Below are positions 1 through 9,434 of a stretch of DNA of 64,000 nucleotides, piece after piece; position 1 is the stretch's first letter, and each line of letters opens with the position of its first letter. This DNA is from Leyella lascolaii. GTDB taxonomy: Bacteria > Bacteroidota > Bacteroidia > Bacteroidales > Bacteroidaceae. The notes under the pieces were generated by a model, which was not told where the DNA came from, did no database searches, and saw only the letters and a program-made list of their open reading frames with translations. Location: the NCBI RefSeq assembly GCF_900079775.1, contig NZ_LT556038.1, positions 225,855 through 289,854 on the forward strand, in the 5' to 3' direction. Position numbers and translations under genes: made by a program.

Positions 1-251
1 TGCTTCCCAAATACGGAGGCAAGGGAATGTACGGTCATCATGTGCACGAAGCCGTAAAGGCAGCCGGCGAGAAGGAAAGCGGAATAACAATACACTGGGT
101 GAGCGACGTATGCGACGGCGGAGAAATAATCGCGCAATACTCCACTCCGCTGAGCGAAAGCGACACACCGGAAGACATAGCCGCCAAAGTGCACGCCCTG
201 GAGATGCGCCACTATCCCGAAACAATAGAGAAAGCGCTCGCCTCACTCTGA
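1..251 (+). CDS. purN: Phosphoribosylglycinamide formyltransferase, C-terminal part
   Basis: The gene enters from the left edge; the open frame runs from base 3 to a TGA at 249-251. The visible 83 residues begin LPKYGGKGMYGHHVHEAV, the C-terminal half of GART/PurN, including the conserved GMYGxxVHEAV stretch. They continue with GITIHWVSDVCDGGEII, matching the family's hormone-like VxxVxxxxDxGxII segment that lines the folate site. PurN transfers a formyl group from 10-formyl-tetrahydrofolate to GAR in cytosolic purine synthesis. The stop codon lies in a short inverted repeat (TGACGTC 249-255, GACGTCA 262-268) shared with the convergent barrel gene that ends at 266. The N-terminal part is outside the window. 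Confidence 0.93.
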   Translation, partial: LPKYGGKGMYGHHVHEAVKAAGEKESGITIHWVSDVCDGGEIIAQYSTPLSESDTPEDIAAKVHALEMRHYPETIEKALASL

Positions 252-265
252 CGTCCGGCCAGACG

Positions 266-3091
266 TCAGCCGCGTGTCCGGCGTCCGGACTTCCTTCCTC
301 CGAACATGTTCATCCTGTATTGCACCCTCAGCATGACATAACTGTTGATGGAGTTATACTCCGTGTCGTTTCTGCTGTTGGCGTTTATCGAACGTGAGAA
401 ATTGCTCTGCTCACGCAGTATATCCCTGAACTCAAGCATCAGCCTGAGCTCTTTTTTCTTAAGAAAACTCTGACTTATCTGCAGATTCCATATCAGTTCG
501 TCAGTATTCATCGACTTTTCGTTATATCCGCGTCGGCTGTTCTGATTGATGTCCGTCCATAGCGACATGCCCCACGGAGCGTTTATGCCGACGTCCATTC
601 CGTAAGAATATCTCCACGTGTCCATATTGTTGTTCTCCTGAAGCATGTTCCTCGTCCTGTCGTAAGTCACAGACGCGTGCACTCCCACATCCAGCCAGTC
701 ACTCCTGTAGTTGCCGCGTATATTCTCATGCACCGATGTCGAATGCGTCACATTCTTCTCTGACACCGCACTGTTGTTCAGGTTTATGTAGCTCACGAGG
801 TGTCTGTAGTTCAGCCGTGTGTCCGCCCCCACAGTCCATACATCAGCCGTGTCTATCGACGTATTATACCCGAACCTCAGCGATCCGTTCCAGTTGCCGT
901 TGATGTTGCACGGCTGCGTGGTGCGTGCTCCGGTTTTCTCGTCATACGTCACCATGTTGCTTATGCTGTTGCTCGTCGTGCTGAACCACGCGCCCGCGTT
1001 TATTGTGCGGTGCCGTTTCACTGAATGGGTCTTGTATTCCATATTGATATTGCTTGTGAACGACGGCTTCAGCCCCGGGTTACCCTTGCTTATGTACAGC
1101 GGATTGCTGTCGTCCGTTATGTCGAGCATGCTTGTAATGCTCGGCTGCGAGGTAGAGCCCCGGTAGGTGAGCCGCAGGTCGCTGTACTTGGAGAAACGGT
1201 ATCTGAAGTTAAGTGTAGGAGATATATTCGTCACCGTACGCACCGTGTCCACGAGCTGTCCCCAATAGTCCTGCACCAGATGCGAGCGTTGCGGTCTCAC
1301 CACGATGCCCGCGTTGAGGTTGTACTTCTCGTCAACCACCCTCAGCTGCACATTGATGTTGTGGTTATAATTATTGTGTTCGGCATACCTGCTCAGCTCA
1401 TCGTCAAGATAATATTCCAGCGGCTGGTCAAAAAGTCCGAGCATACTGTCCCAGTCGCGGTATCCGTTCATGACGTCGTTCCACGCCTCTTCCGCAATGC
1501 GCTCGAAGTTGTAAGTCCTCCTGTCGCTCACGCTGTGACTGTAACGGTATTCATAGCTCATCTGCAGAAAGACGTTTTTAAGCAGCGGTTCGGTGTATGT
1601 GGCTCTCAGACTGTAGTTCAGGTTGTCCGACGGAGCCACGTTGTAGCGGTTGGTCTGATAGGTAGAGTCGTTGCCGTAAATGTCCTGCACCTGATAGAGA
1701 TGGACGTTGGACGCCGACATACTCTTGCTGTCGCCCTTGCCATAGTTGACGCTTCCGTTGAGCGCGATGTTGCGTCCCTTGCCGTTAAGCTTGCGGAAGA
1801 ACTGCAGAGACGCGCCCGCCGACCAGTTGCTGCCGTTGCTAAGCGACTTGTTGCGCCTGCGGTTCACCATCAGTCCGTTGTCCTCCATCACCCCGATACC
1901 GTCATCGCCGAGCGGGTCGTCAGTGTAGATGAAAGGGTCTTCCTTATAAGATGCCGACGAGGAGAAGCCCCTTCCGTCGTTAACGGAATAGTTGAACGAC
2001 GGTCTGAAATTTATGTTTGTCATCGTGTCGGGCTTCCACTCCAGACGCATGTTGGCGTTCCATCCGTCGCTGCGCGAGTAGTTCTGGTTCACGCTGTTTG
2101 AGAAAGCGCCGGTCTTGTTTACGAAACTCTCCCTGGAACTCTTCGACCAATTGTCGCTGTTGGAGTGGTTCCACCTCACTCCCCCGTCTATTTTCAGCTT
2201 GTCGCGTTTCTCATAGCTTATGTTCAGACCGGTCATCTTAGTGTGCGTCTTTCCCCCGTTGCTCATGTTGTTCATGTTGCCTATGAGCGTATAACGGAGG
2301 TCGCCATAGAACCGCGCGCCCATGAACCGCCCCCTGTATCTGTCGTGCGAGCCGTAGCCCACGTTCGTATTGACGTTGAATCCCTTCTTCATCTCCTTCT
2401 TCACACCGAAGTCGAGCACAGTCACCTCGTTGCCGTCGTCAATGCCTGTAAGCTTGGCAAGGTCGCTCTTCTCGTCATACGACTTTATCTTGTCCACTAT
2501 GTCGGCAGGCAGGTTCTTAAGTCCGGTCTGCACATCTCCGCCCATGAACTCGCGCCCGTCGAGCAGAAGCCTTGTCACCTGCTTGCCGTTTATCGTTATA
2601 GAGCCGTCCTCTTCTATCTTCGCACCGGGGAGTTTCTTCACCAGCTCCTCTATCACCGACCCCTCAGCCACTCTGTATGCCGACGCGTTATATACAAAGG
2701 TGTCCTCCTTAACCACCATTTTCGGCACGTTTGCCGTCACCACCGCCTCGCCGAGAAGCGTCACGCTCTGCTCGAGCATTATCTTTCCGGCATCCGTATT
2801 CCTGCCCGCCGACACCGTCACATCGTGCATCCGCTCGGTATAGCCCATGTTCGACACCTTCAGTATATACTTTCCCGGAGCGTCCGTCCTGATGTCAAAC
2901 CGTCCACGGCTGTCGGTCAGCACGCCTCCCACAAACGTGGTGTCGCTCTTTAGCAGCTGCACGGTGGCTCTGAAGAGCACACTGTCGTTTGAGGCGTCGA
3001 CAACGGTTCCTGTTACTGACGGTTTCTGTGCCGACGCGCTCACGCACGAAACCACCAATATAATATATATAATAATGAGTCGCAGATTCAT
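266..3091 (-). CDS. Outer-membrane beta-barrel protein (CarboxypepD_reg-like + plug + OMP_b-brl_3 type), copy 2
   Basis: This is a large TonB-receptor-like outer-membrane protein of about 940 residues. I place the start at the ATG ending at 3091 because it opens directly into a signal peptide (MNLRLIIIYIILVVSCVSASAQ); the frame is open for 39 more codons upstream, but those look non-secretory. Order: signal peptide 1-22; carboxypeptidase-regulatory-like fold about 23-105 (TGTVVDASNDSVLFRATVQLL, GKYILKVSNMGY); plug-like region with KLPGAKIEEDGSITINGKQV; then a long barrel rich in alternating aromatic strands. It ends shortly after RMNMFGGRKSGRR. The substrate is unknown and no SusD partner is adjacent. 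The paralogue 3217-6192 lies just upstream on the same strand, with a terminator between them, so the two may be transcribed separately. Confidence 0.85.
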   Translation of the reverse strand: MNLRLIIIYIILVVSCVSASAQKPSVTGTVVDASNDSVLFRATVQLLKSDTTFVGGVLTDSRGRFDIRTDAPGKYILKVSNMGYTERMHDVTVSAGRNTDAGKIMLEQSVTLLGEAVVTANVPKMVVKEDTFVYNASAYRVAEGSVIEELVKKLPGAKIEEDGSITINGKQVTRLLLDGREFMGGDVQTGLKNLPADIVDKIKSYDEKSDLAKLTGIDDGNEVTVLDFGVKKEMKKGFNVNTNVGYGSHDRYRGRFMGARFYGDLRYTLIGNMNNMSNGGKTHTKMTGLNISYEKRDKLKIDGGVRWNHSNSDNWSKSSRESFVNKTGAFSNSVNQNYSRSDGWNANMRLEWKPDTMTNINFRPSFNYSVNDGRGFSSSASYKEDPFIYTDDPLGDDGIGVMEDNGLMVNRRRNKSLSNGSNWSAGASLQFFRKLNGKGRNIALNGSVNYGKGDSKSMSASNVHLYQVQDIYGNDSTYQTNRYNVAPSDNLNYSLRATYTEPLLKNVFLQMSYEYRYSHSVSDRRTYNFERIAEEAWNDVMNGYRDWDSMLGLFDQPLEYYLDDELSRYAEHNNYNHNINVQLRVVDEKYNLNAGIVVRPQRSHLVQDYWGQLVDTVRTVTNISPTLNFRYRFSKYSDLRLTYRGSTSQPSITSMLDITDDSNPLYISKGNPGLKPSFTSNINMEYKTHSVKRHRTINAGAWFSTTSNSISNMVTYDEKTGARTTQPCNINGNWNGSLRFGYNTSIDTADVWTVGADTRLNYRHLVSYINLNNSAVSEKNVTHSTSVHENIRGNYRSDWLDVGVHASVTYDRTRNMLQENNNMDTWRYSYGMDVGINAPWGMSLWTDINQNSRRGYNEKSMNTDELIWNLQISQSFLKKKELRLMLEFRDILREQSNFSRSINANSRNDTEYNSINSYVMLRVQYRMNMFGGRKSGRRTRG

Positions 3092-3148
3092 AATAATAGT
3101 CGGTTTAATATTTGACGCGCGCCGCATGATAAGGTTTAAAGACAGTGT

Positions 3149-3188
3149 AAAAAATACCCGGACACATCGTTCACACGATACGTCCGGG
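3149..3188 (-). terminator. Rho-independent terminator after the upstream barrel gene
   Basis: CCCGGAC (3157-3163) pairs with GTCCGGG (3182-3188), with an inner ATCGT/ACGAT stem, and is followed on the minus strand by a run of six T. It lies 28 bp past the stop of the 3217-6192 gene and 58 bp before the start of the 266-3091 gene. It therefore either separates the paralogues or attenuates read-through. Confidence 0.75.
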
Positions 3189-3216
3189 CTTGCAGATATA
3201 TGTTTCACTGATTACG

Positions 3217-6192
3217 TCACATTATTGGCATCATAGGGAATCCGCCGCGCTGAGGACGTCCGCCTCTGTTCCCTCCACGTCCGCCGGGTCTGCCCGGTCC
3301 GTCATGTCTGCCCGGTCTGTCGGGTCCGCCTCTCATTTCCCTGCGCGTGTTCTTGCCCCCGAACATATTGAAACGGTAGACAACGTGCAGCATGGCATAG
3401 CTGTTTATCGAGTTATACTCCACGTCGCTGCGCTGCATGGCGTTGATGGTGCGGCTGAAGTTGCTCTGGTTGCGCAGTATGTCGTAGAACTGAATCATCA
3501 CCGACAGCGGCTTGCCTTTGAGGAAGCTTTGTGATATCTGCGCGTTCCACACGAGCTCGTCGGTGTTGAACGACTTGTCGCTGAATCCGCGCCTGCTGTT
3601 CTGATGGAGGTCTGTAGAGAGGCTTGTGCCCCACGGACAATCAAGAGTCAGCGACGCGCCGTATGCGAACCTCCATGTGTCCATGTTGCTCTGCGATTGC
3701 AGTTTGTTGCGCGCATGATTGTAATTGAACGACCCGTCAGCCTCTATCTCAAGCCAGTCGTTGCGGTAGCTCAACGCAAGGCGTTCCTGCAAAGAGAGAT
3801 TTCGCGTGATGTTCTTGCGCGCCTCCTCGTTCCGGTCGAGTGTGAGGAATCCCACGTTGTTGCTGTAACTCACGTCGGTCGACGTGCTCACGTTCCAGTA
3901 TCCGGTGCTGTCGATGGCTATGCTGTACATCATTCCTCCGAACATATTCCAGTTGCCGTTCACGTTTACGGGTCTCGTTATTCTTCCTCCCGTGGTATCG
4001 TCGTACGTCACTTTGCTCGCTATGCTGTTGCGTGTGGTGTTAAGATTGACGAAACCCGATATAGCCTGCTGGTGATACTCTACGAAGTTGTTGTAGTTTA
4101 TGCTCAGATTGTTGGTGAACGATGGCTTCAGTCCCGGGTTACCCATCGTGATGTTGAGCGGGTCGCTGTCGTCTGTGATGTCGAGCAGGTCGCTCATTCC
4201 CGGCTGTGTTGTGTATCCGCGGTATCTCACGCGCAGGTTGCTCACCTTGCTGAAACGGTAGCGGAAGTCGAGTGTCGGCGTTATGTTGGTCACCGTGCGC
4301 GCCGTGTCCTTGAGCACGCCCAGATAGTCTTGCACGAAGTTAGAGTGCTGCGGCTGCAGGAGCACACCCACGTTGAAGTTGTATTTCTCGCCTATCATTC
4401 TGAAGGTAAGCTCGATGTCGTGCGTCCGGTTCTTGTATTCAGAATAGCGGCTTAGCCTTGTGTCAAGATAAGACTCATACGGATTGTTGAGCCGCGCGAG
4501 GTATTTGTCCCACCCTCTGTACTCTGGCGACAGTCCGGAGAAGAAGTCCTCGCCCAGATTGCTGAAGTCGTAGGTGTTCTGGTCGCTCTTGCTGAAACTG
4601 TAGTTGAACTTATAGCTCAGTTGCAGGAAGGCTCCCTTCCACAGCGGCTCGCTGTAAGTTGCCTGCAGCGCATAGTTCCAGTTGCGTGTTGGAGTGACGC
4701 GGTAGCGGTTTGTCTGATATGTCGAGTCGGCTCCGGCTTGGTTGAGCACCTGATAAAGATGCACGTTGGTGAGCGACAGACTGTTGCTGTTGCCTTCGCT
4801 GTAACGCCCTTCCCCACGCACGGTGAAGTTGCGCCCCTTGCTTCCCAGACGCCGGTTGTACTGCAGCGAACCGCCGAACTGCTTCGACTCGTTGTATCCT
4901 ATGGACGAGCTGTTGTTGCTGTTCACCATCACGCCTTCCTTGTCCAGCGTCGCGATAGCGTCCTCGTCGAGCGGGTTGTCCACGTAGTTGTAGGGGTCGG
5001 AGTTGTATGATGCCGAGCGGTTTGTTGAGCGGCTGTCGTTTGCCGAGTAGCTCACCGACGGTCTGAACATGATGTTTGTCATGGTGTCGGGCTTCCATTC
5101 CAGCCTCATCTGTGCGTTCCATCTGTCACCGCGCGTGTAACTCTGGTTCAGACTGTTTGAGAACGAGCTCAGCGTACTCACGAAGTTCTCCGCCGAACTT
5201 TTCGATCGCGCGTCGCTGTTGTTGTGGTTCCAGCGCACGCTTCCGTCCAGCTTGAACTTCTCTCCGTCGTCGTAGTTGAAGTTCATACCAAGCATCTTCG
5301 ACGTGTTCAGTCCGTTGCGCCCGCGTCCGAAGTTGCCCCGTCCGCCTCCACCCGGAAAGCCCTGGTTGTTCACATTGTTGGCGTTGCCCATGAACATGAG
5401 CCTCAACTTGTCCGTGAAGTATGCCCCCATGAGCCTCTCGGCATACCGGTCTTCCGTTCCGTAGCTCACGTCGGCGTTGCTGAAGAGTCCGCGGTTCATG
5501 CCGCGCTTCAGTGCGAAGTCGAGCACGGTCTCCTCGTTGCCGTCGTCAATGCCCGTCACTCTCGACAGGTCGCTCTTGTCGTTGTATGCCTTCACCTTCT
5601 CTACGATGGACGTGGGAAGGTTTTTCAGAGCCGTCTCAGTGTCTCCCGTCATGAACTCCTTGCCGTCCACCTTTATCTTCTTCACCTCCTGTCCGTTGAT
5701 GGTCACCTTGCCGTCGTCGTCTATCTTTGCGCCCGGCAGACGCTTTATCAGCTCTTCTATCACCGAGCCTTCAGGCGTCCGGTAAGCCGCCGCGTTGTAC
5801 ACCAGCGTGTCTTCTCTCACCACCACCCTTGCGGCATGTCCCGTCACGGTGGCTCCCTTCAGCATCGTGGCTTCCGCTCCGAGCACCACCTCGCCCATGT
5901 CGGTGTCCGAGCCGTCCTTCACCTCCACGTTCTTGAAAGCCGGGATGTATCCCACGCTTGAGAATTTAAGTATGTACTTTCCGTCCGAAGGTGCCTTGAG
6001 CCTGAATTTTCCGTTTTCACCGGAAGTGGCGCCGGTGACATACGTGCTGTCGGCTGTGAGCATCTGTATCGTCACCTGTGCCAGAGTCTCCTTGGTGTCG
6101 CGGTCTGTAAGCACACCCGTTATGCTGCGTTCCTGGGCGTACATCACCGTACACGCCAGCGAGAACAGCATCATCATTACTGTCTTTTTCAT
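3217..6192 (-). CDS. Outer-membrane beta-barrel protein (OMP_b-brl_3 type), copy 1, with Gly/Arg-rich tail
   Basis: A 991-residue paralogue of the next gene with the same layout: signal peptide (MKKTVMMMLFSLACTVMYAQ), regulatory-like domain about 21-105 (ITGVLTDRDTKETLAQVTIQ), plug region (KRLPGAKIDDDGKVTINGQEV, DGKEFMTGDTETALKNLP) and barrel. Shared blocks include MRLEWKPDTMTNI and TPTLDFRYRFSK. The protein does not stop at the last aromatic strand (RFNMFGGKNTRR). It continues for about 35 residues rich in Gly, Arg and Pro (GGPDRPGRHDGPGRPGGRGG) and ends in PMMPIM. The interior also has a Gly-rich insert (FPGGGGRGNFGRGRNG) that copy 2 lacks. Outer-membrane location is confident; the ligand is unknown. 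Confidence 0.85.
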   Translation of the reverse strand: MKKTVMMMLFSLACTVMYAQERSITGVLTDRDTKETLAQVTIQMLTADSTYVTGATSGENGKFRLKAPSDGKYILKFSSVGYIPAFKNVEVKDGSDTDMGEVVLGAEATMLKGATVTGHAARVVVREDTLVYNAAAYRTPEGSVIEELIKRLPGAKIDDDGKVTINGQEVKKIKVDGKEFMTGDTETALKNLPTSIVEKVKAYNDKSDLSRVTGIDDGNEETVLDFALKRGMNRGLFSNADVSYGTEDRYAERLMGAYFTDKLRLMFMGNANNVNNQGFPGGGGRGNFGRGRNGLNTSKMLGMNFNYDDGEKFKLDGSVRWNHNNSDARSKSSAENFVSTLSSFSNSLNQSYTRGDRWNAQMRLEWKPDTMTNIMFRPSVSYSANDSRSTNRSASYNSDPYNYVDNPLDEDAIATLDKEGVMVNSNNSSSIGYNESKQFGGSLQYNRRLGSKGRNFTVRGEGRYSEGNSNSLSLTNVHLYQVLNQAGADSTYQTNRYRVTPTRNWNYALQATYSEPLWKGAFLQLSYKFNYSFSKSDQNTYDFSNLGEDFFSGLSPEYRGWDKYLARLNNPYESYLDTRLSRYSEYKNRTHDIELTFRMIGEKYNFNVGVLLQPQHSNFVQDYLGVLKDTARTVTNITPTLDFRYRFSKVSNLRVRYRGYTTQPGMSDLLDITDDSDPLNITMGNPGLKPSFTNNLSINYNNFVEYHQQAISGFVNLNTTRNSIASKVTYDDTTGGRITRPVNVNGNWNMFGGMMYSIAIDSTGYWNVSTSTDVSYSNNVGFLTLDRNEEARKNITRNLSLQERLALSYRNDWLEIEADGSFNYNHARNKLQSQSNMDTWRFAYGASLTLDCPWGTSLSTDLHQNSRRGFSDKSFNTDELVWNAQISQSFLKGKPLSVMIQFYDILRNQSNFSRTINAMQRSDVEYNSINSYAMLHVVYRFNMFGGKNTRREMRGGPDRPGRHDGPGRPGGRGGNRGGRPQRGGFPMMPIM

Positions 6193-6357
6193 CCTATGTG
6201 TATGATTGTTTTCATTATGTGTTCACGCCATTTTAGACGGAACATCATTTTTAAGGTTTAATTCTGTTACAGAAAAGTGCTGATTTTTTATTTTTTCTTA
6301 CAGTCTGTGACATGGCTGTCCTTCCGTCGCTACACCGTGACTCATACATGCCGATTT
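6193..6357. other. Non-coding leader upstream of the barrel gene
   Basis: AT-rich sequence between the barrel start and repeat element A. I see no clear TTG/TAnnTTTG promoter and no coding signal here. Confidence 0.5.
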
Positions 6358-6790
6358 GCATGAATATGCGGTTTTCGCGGTAAAAAATATTGACATCATT
6401 TTTTCATGAAACAGAAACGGGCATGGCGTATTTCATGAATAAACAATGTATATAAATTCATTCGTGCCGTATCAGAAGCCCTGAATAGGCATCGGAAAGC
6501 CCGTTCCGCATATCAGAAAAGCCCGTTCCACGCATCCGTAAAGGCATTGCCGGAACGCGAAAGAGGCTCTTCCGCACCACAGGAAAGGCTCTTCGGCAAC
6601 GCGGCAGGAGACATATCGCCCGACAGAACATCCTAATCCATTGAACATGAACACGTTAACAAAACCTCTCAAAACTCGCGTATTTGCTTCCGGATATGCT
6701 TTCACAGATTCCGGCGGCATTCTCGCGAGGTTGACGATGAATGTTTATGCGTTTCCGGAAATGCCTTTGCATATTTATGCAATGCAAAAT
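6358..6790 (+). repeat. Dispersed structured element, copy A
   Basis: A 433-bp non-coding element. The left end reads TGCATGAATATGC and the right end TTTGCATATTTATGCAA, a degenerate inverted pair. The subterminal box GGTAAAAAATATTGACATC is at about 6382. The core 6467-6620 is seven contiguous units of exactly 22 bp, for example GGAAAGCCCGTTCCGCA and GAAAGAGGCTCTTCCGCA, each able to form a small hairpin. The other constant box, AAAACTCGCGTATTTGC, is at about 6671-6687. Orientation follows the TTGAC box to GCGTATTTGC box direction. Related copies are at 20938, 28522, 44244 and 58173. Confidence 0.8.
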
Positions 6791-6842
6791 CCCGCCGCAC
6801 ATTTCACTGTGTTTTACATGAAATAATGATGGCATCCGCCCA

Positions 6843-7485
6843 GTAGAGACGCAAAATTTTGCGTCTCACGAACAAAAAACACGGCAACGAAAGGCATTCC
6901 ATCACTCCAATAAATAGCGCATCCTCCCCTGTAGAGACGCAAAATCTTGCGTCTCACGAGCAAAAAACACAGCAACGAAAGGCATTTCAACACCTCAATA
7001 AATAGCATATCCATGCTTGTGAGACGCAAGATTTTGCGTCTCTACTTTAGTTTGCTGAGCATACCATCATGCAGTTTCCTATCAGTAACAACAATGGCGT
7101 CAGCCTGTAGAGACGCAAAATCTTGCGTCTCACGAACAAAAAACACGGCAACGAAAGGCATTTCAACACCCCAACAAATAGCATATACACGCTTGTGAGA
7201 CGCAAAATTTTGCGTCTCTACTTTAGTTTACTGCGCATACCATCATGCAGTTTCCCATAAATAACAACAATGGCGTCAACCTGTAGAGACGCAAAATTTT
7301 GCGTCTCACGAGCAAAAAGCGCGACAACGAAAGGCATTTCATTGCCCAAACAAATAGCGAATCCTCCCCTGTAGAGACGCAAAATCTTGCGTCTCACGAA
7401 CAAAAAACGCAGCAACGAAAGGCATTTCAACACCTCAATAAATAGCATATCCATGCTTGTGAGACGCAAAATTTTGCGTCTCTAC
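6843..7485. repeat. Palindrome array 1 (eight copies, 88-bp step)
   Basis: Eight 27-bp palindromes start at 6843, 6931, 7019, 7107, 7195, 7283, 7371 and 7459, every step exactly 88 bp. The core is the half-site GAGACGCAAAA plus its reverse complement. The outer bases are asymmetric (GTA on one side, CAC on the other), which gives each copy a direction: + + - + - + + -. The 61-bp spacers fall into two types, one after forward copies (with CAACGAAAGGCATTTCAACA) and one after reverse copies (with TTTGCTGAGCATACCATCAT). No coding potential is seen. Confidence 0.95.
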
Positions 7486-7643
7486 TTTAATTTGCTGAGC
7501 ATAATATGGCGTTATTTTCATATATAAAAACAGTGCCAACGGGCGCAATGAAAACTGCTTTCCGGCTGCCGGATGCTGCCTGTTTTGTTCAAAATATAAT
7601 CCTGTCCGACAGGTTATAATATGAAAGAAAATTTTCTTTTCGC

Positions 7644-7807
7644 TTGCTGTTGCACTCTCCTTTCATTATCTTTGCATAAGATAACCTGCACTCGGGAAAT
7701 TAAGAGCAAGCTCTCTTTCCACTCGTTTGCATTATCTTTGTATAAGATAACCTGCACTCGGGAAATTGAAAGCAAGCTCTCTTTTCCACTCGTTTGCATT
7801 ATCTTTG
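7644..7807 (+). promoter_or_regulatory. Tandem promoter-bearing repeat reading into aroB
   Basis: TATCTTTG boxes start at 7667, 7733 and 7800 (steps 66 and 67 bp), inside a repeated unit that includes GATAACCTGCACTCGGGAAA. The first box has TTG (7644-7646) exactly 20 bp upstream, a full Bacteroidota-type promoter (TTG, about 20 bp, TAnnTTTG). The later units keep the -7 box but have a weaker -33. All point toward aroB, which starts at 7941. Confidence 0.75.
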
Positions 7808-7940
7808 CAAAATAAAAGCGACACTCGTGCAAACCGAAAAAGCACACTTTAAAAACCGGCAGACACCGGTCTGCCACTGCGTCACATCGCCGTGCCACTG
7901 CCGGCGGCATTCATATATACAAACATAAAGCTATGATATT

Positions 7941-8993
7941 ATGAAACAAAGAATCATCTTATCAAAGGATATAGAGAATGAGATTGCCGAAGCAATATCA
8001 GAATGCAGACACGACAGGCTGTTCGTGCTTACCGACGAGCACACACGCGAGGCGTGCTGGCCACGGTTGCGCGACTTCCTCTCGCTCAAAGACGCCACTC
8101 TCATCACCATAAAGGCGGGCGACACTCATAAGGACATCGCGTCTGTATCAGACGTGTGGCGCAGCCTGCAAGAGGGAGGAGCCACGCGACACTCGTGCCT
8201 CATCAACCTCGGAGGAGGCATGGTGACAGACCTCGGAGGATTCGCCGCATCGACATTCAAGCGCGGCATCGACTTCATCAACATCCCAACGACACTGCTC
8301 GCCATGGTCGACGCGTCGGTGGGAGGCAAGACCGGAGTGAACTTCGGGGGACTGAAGAACGAGATAGGAGTGTTCTGCGACAGCCGGTTCGTCATTCTCG
8401 ACACACTTTTCCTCAACACGCTCGACCACGACAACATCTGTTCAGGCTATGCCGAGATGCTCAAACACGGGCTTCTCAGCGACGACCGCATGTGGAGCGA
8501 ACTGCTTACATTCCCTCTCTGCAACCCCGACCTGCAACGCCTGCAACTCATGCTCGCCCAATCGGTGAGGGTGAAGGAGAAAGTGGTGGAGGCTGACCCG
8601 CTGGAGAAAAACATACGCAAGGCTCTCAATCTCGGACACACCGTGGGGCACGCACTGGAGTCGCTGGCTATGTGTAAGGGGCAGCCCGTGCTGCACGGAT
8701 ATGCCGTAGCATGGGGACTGGCATGCGAACTGTTCATCAGTAATATAAAAGAGGGATTCCCTACAGACAAACTGCGGCAGACGGCGGCATTCATTCGCGA
8801 GAACTACTCGCTGCCGATGGTGACGTGCGACGACTACCCCGAGCTCTACAGACTGATGACTCACGACAAGAAAAACACCGCAGGCACCATCAACTTCACC
8901 CTTCTCGCCGACGTGGGCGACATACGCATAAACCGCACGGCGACAAAGGACGAGATATTCGAAGCCCTCGATTTCTATCGGGAAGGGCTATGA
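7941..8993 (+). CDS. aroB: 3-dehydroquinate synthase
   Basis: This enzyme converts DAHP to 3-dehydroquinate, the second step of the shikimate pathway, using NAD and a divalent metal in the cytosol. At 350 residues it has normal family length. Visible motifs are the NAD-binding glycine run GGGMVTDLGGF (about 90-100), the IPTTLLAMVDASVGGKTGVN block, and metal ligands in YAEMLKHG (E about 172), LGHTVGHALE (H about 233) and LHGYAVAWG (H about 252). It is the first gene of a forward block that continues into the menaquinone genes, so chorismate supply and use are linked. The upstream repeat carries TATCTTTG promoters pointing into it. Confidence 0.95.
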   Translation: MKQRIILSKDIENEIAEAISECRHDRLFVLTDEHTREACWPRLRDFLSLKDATLITIKAGDTHKDIASVSDVWRSLQEGGATRHSCLINLGGGMVTDLGGFAASTFKRGIDFINIPTTLLAMVDASVGGKTGVNFGGLKNEIGVFCDSRFVILDTLFLNTLDHDNICSGYAEMLKHGLLSDDRMWSELLTFPLCNPDLQRLQLMLAQSVRVKEKVVEADPLEKNIRKALNLGHTVGHALESLAMCKGQPVLHGYAVAWGLACELFISNIKEGFPTDKLRQTAAFIRENYSLPMVTCDDYPELYRLMTHDKKNTAGTINFTLLADVGDIRINRTATKDEIFEALDFYREGL

Positions 8994-9017
8994 CAATATT
9001 ATATAACACATCAAATA

Positions 9018-9434
9018 ATGGACATAGAAAAACTCAAAAGAGTAAGACTCGAGCAGGACGGACTGTCCAAGACGCTCGGAATGGACTTCATATCTACACC
9101 TGAACCCGACACGTGCATGGCACGAATGAAGGTTGGAAGACACAACAGACAGGTATTCGGATTCCTCAGCGGAGGAGCGACGCTCGCACTGGCGGAAAAC
9201 CTCGCGGGCATAGGCTCGATGGCTCTGAGTCCGGGCAAGATATGCCTCGGCATCAACGTGACAGGCAACCACATGAAGGCGGTGCTCGAAGGCGACACAG
9301 TCACCGCATACGGACGGTGCATACACAAGGGGCGGACACTGCACCTGTGGCACATAGAACTGAAAAACAACGCCGGCGAACTCATCTCGTCGGTTGAGGT
9401 AACAAACTTCATACTCAACCAGAGAACGAAATGA
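9018..9434 (+). CDS. Hotdog-fold thioesterase, probably DHNA-CoA thioesterase (MenI-like)
   Basis: A 138-residue PaaI/YbgC-like single-domain hotdog protein. The segment FGFLSGGATLALAENLAG matches the hotdog helix with its conserved Gly-Gly and acidic residue, followed by the strand-rich half (GINVTGNHMKAVLEGDTVTA). It sits 24 bp after aroB and overlaps menF by 4 bp (ATGA at 9431-9434), inside the men cluster. The cluster otherwise lacks an enzyme to hydrolyse 1,4-dihydroxy-2-naphthoyl-CoA, so MenI function is the natural inference. The fold is clear from the sequence; the substrate is inferred from context only. Confidence 0.82.
   Translation: MDIEKLKRVRLEQDGLSKTLGMDFISTPEPDTCMARMKVGRHNRQVFGFLSGGATLALAENLAGIGSMALSPGKICLGINVTGNHMKAVLEGDTVTAYGRCIHKGRTLHLWHIELKNNAGELISSVEVTNFILNQRTK

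Noticed and set aside
1025..2101. 358-codon forward ORF inside the barrel gene
   Set aside because: It is antisense to a well-supported outer-membrane protein, has no family resemblance, and similar antisense frames occur over many genes here because of codon bias.
6843..7485. Palindrome arrays read as CRISPR arrays
   Set aside because: The spacers are longer than the repeats and are copies of one or two sequences rather than unique; the repeats are near-perfect palindromes in both orientations; no cas gene is present.
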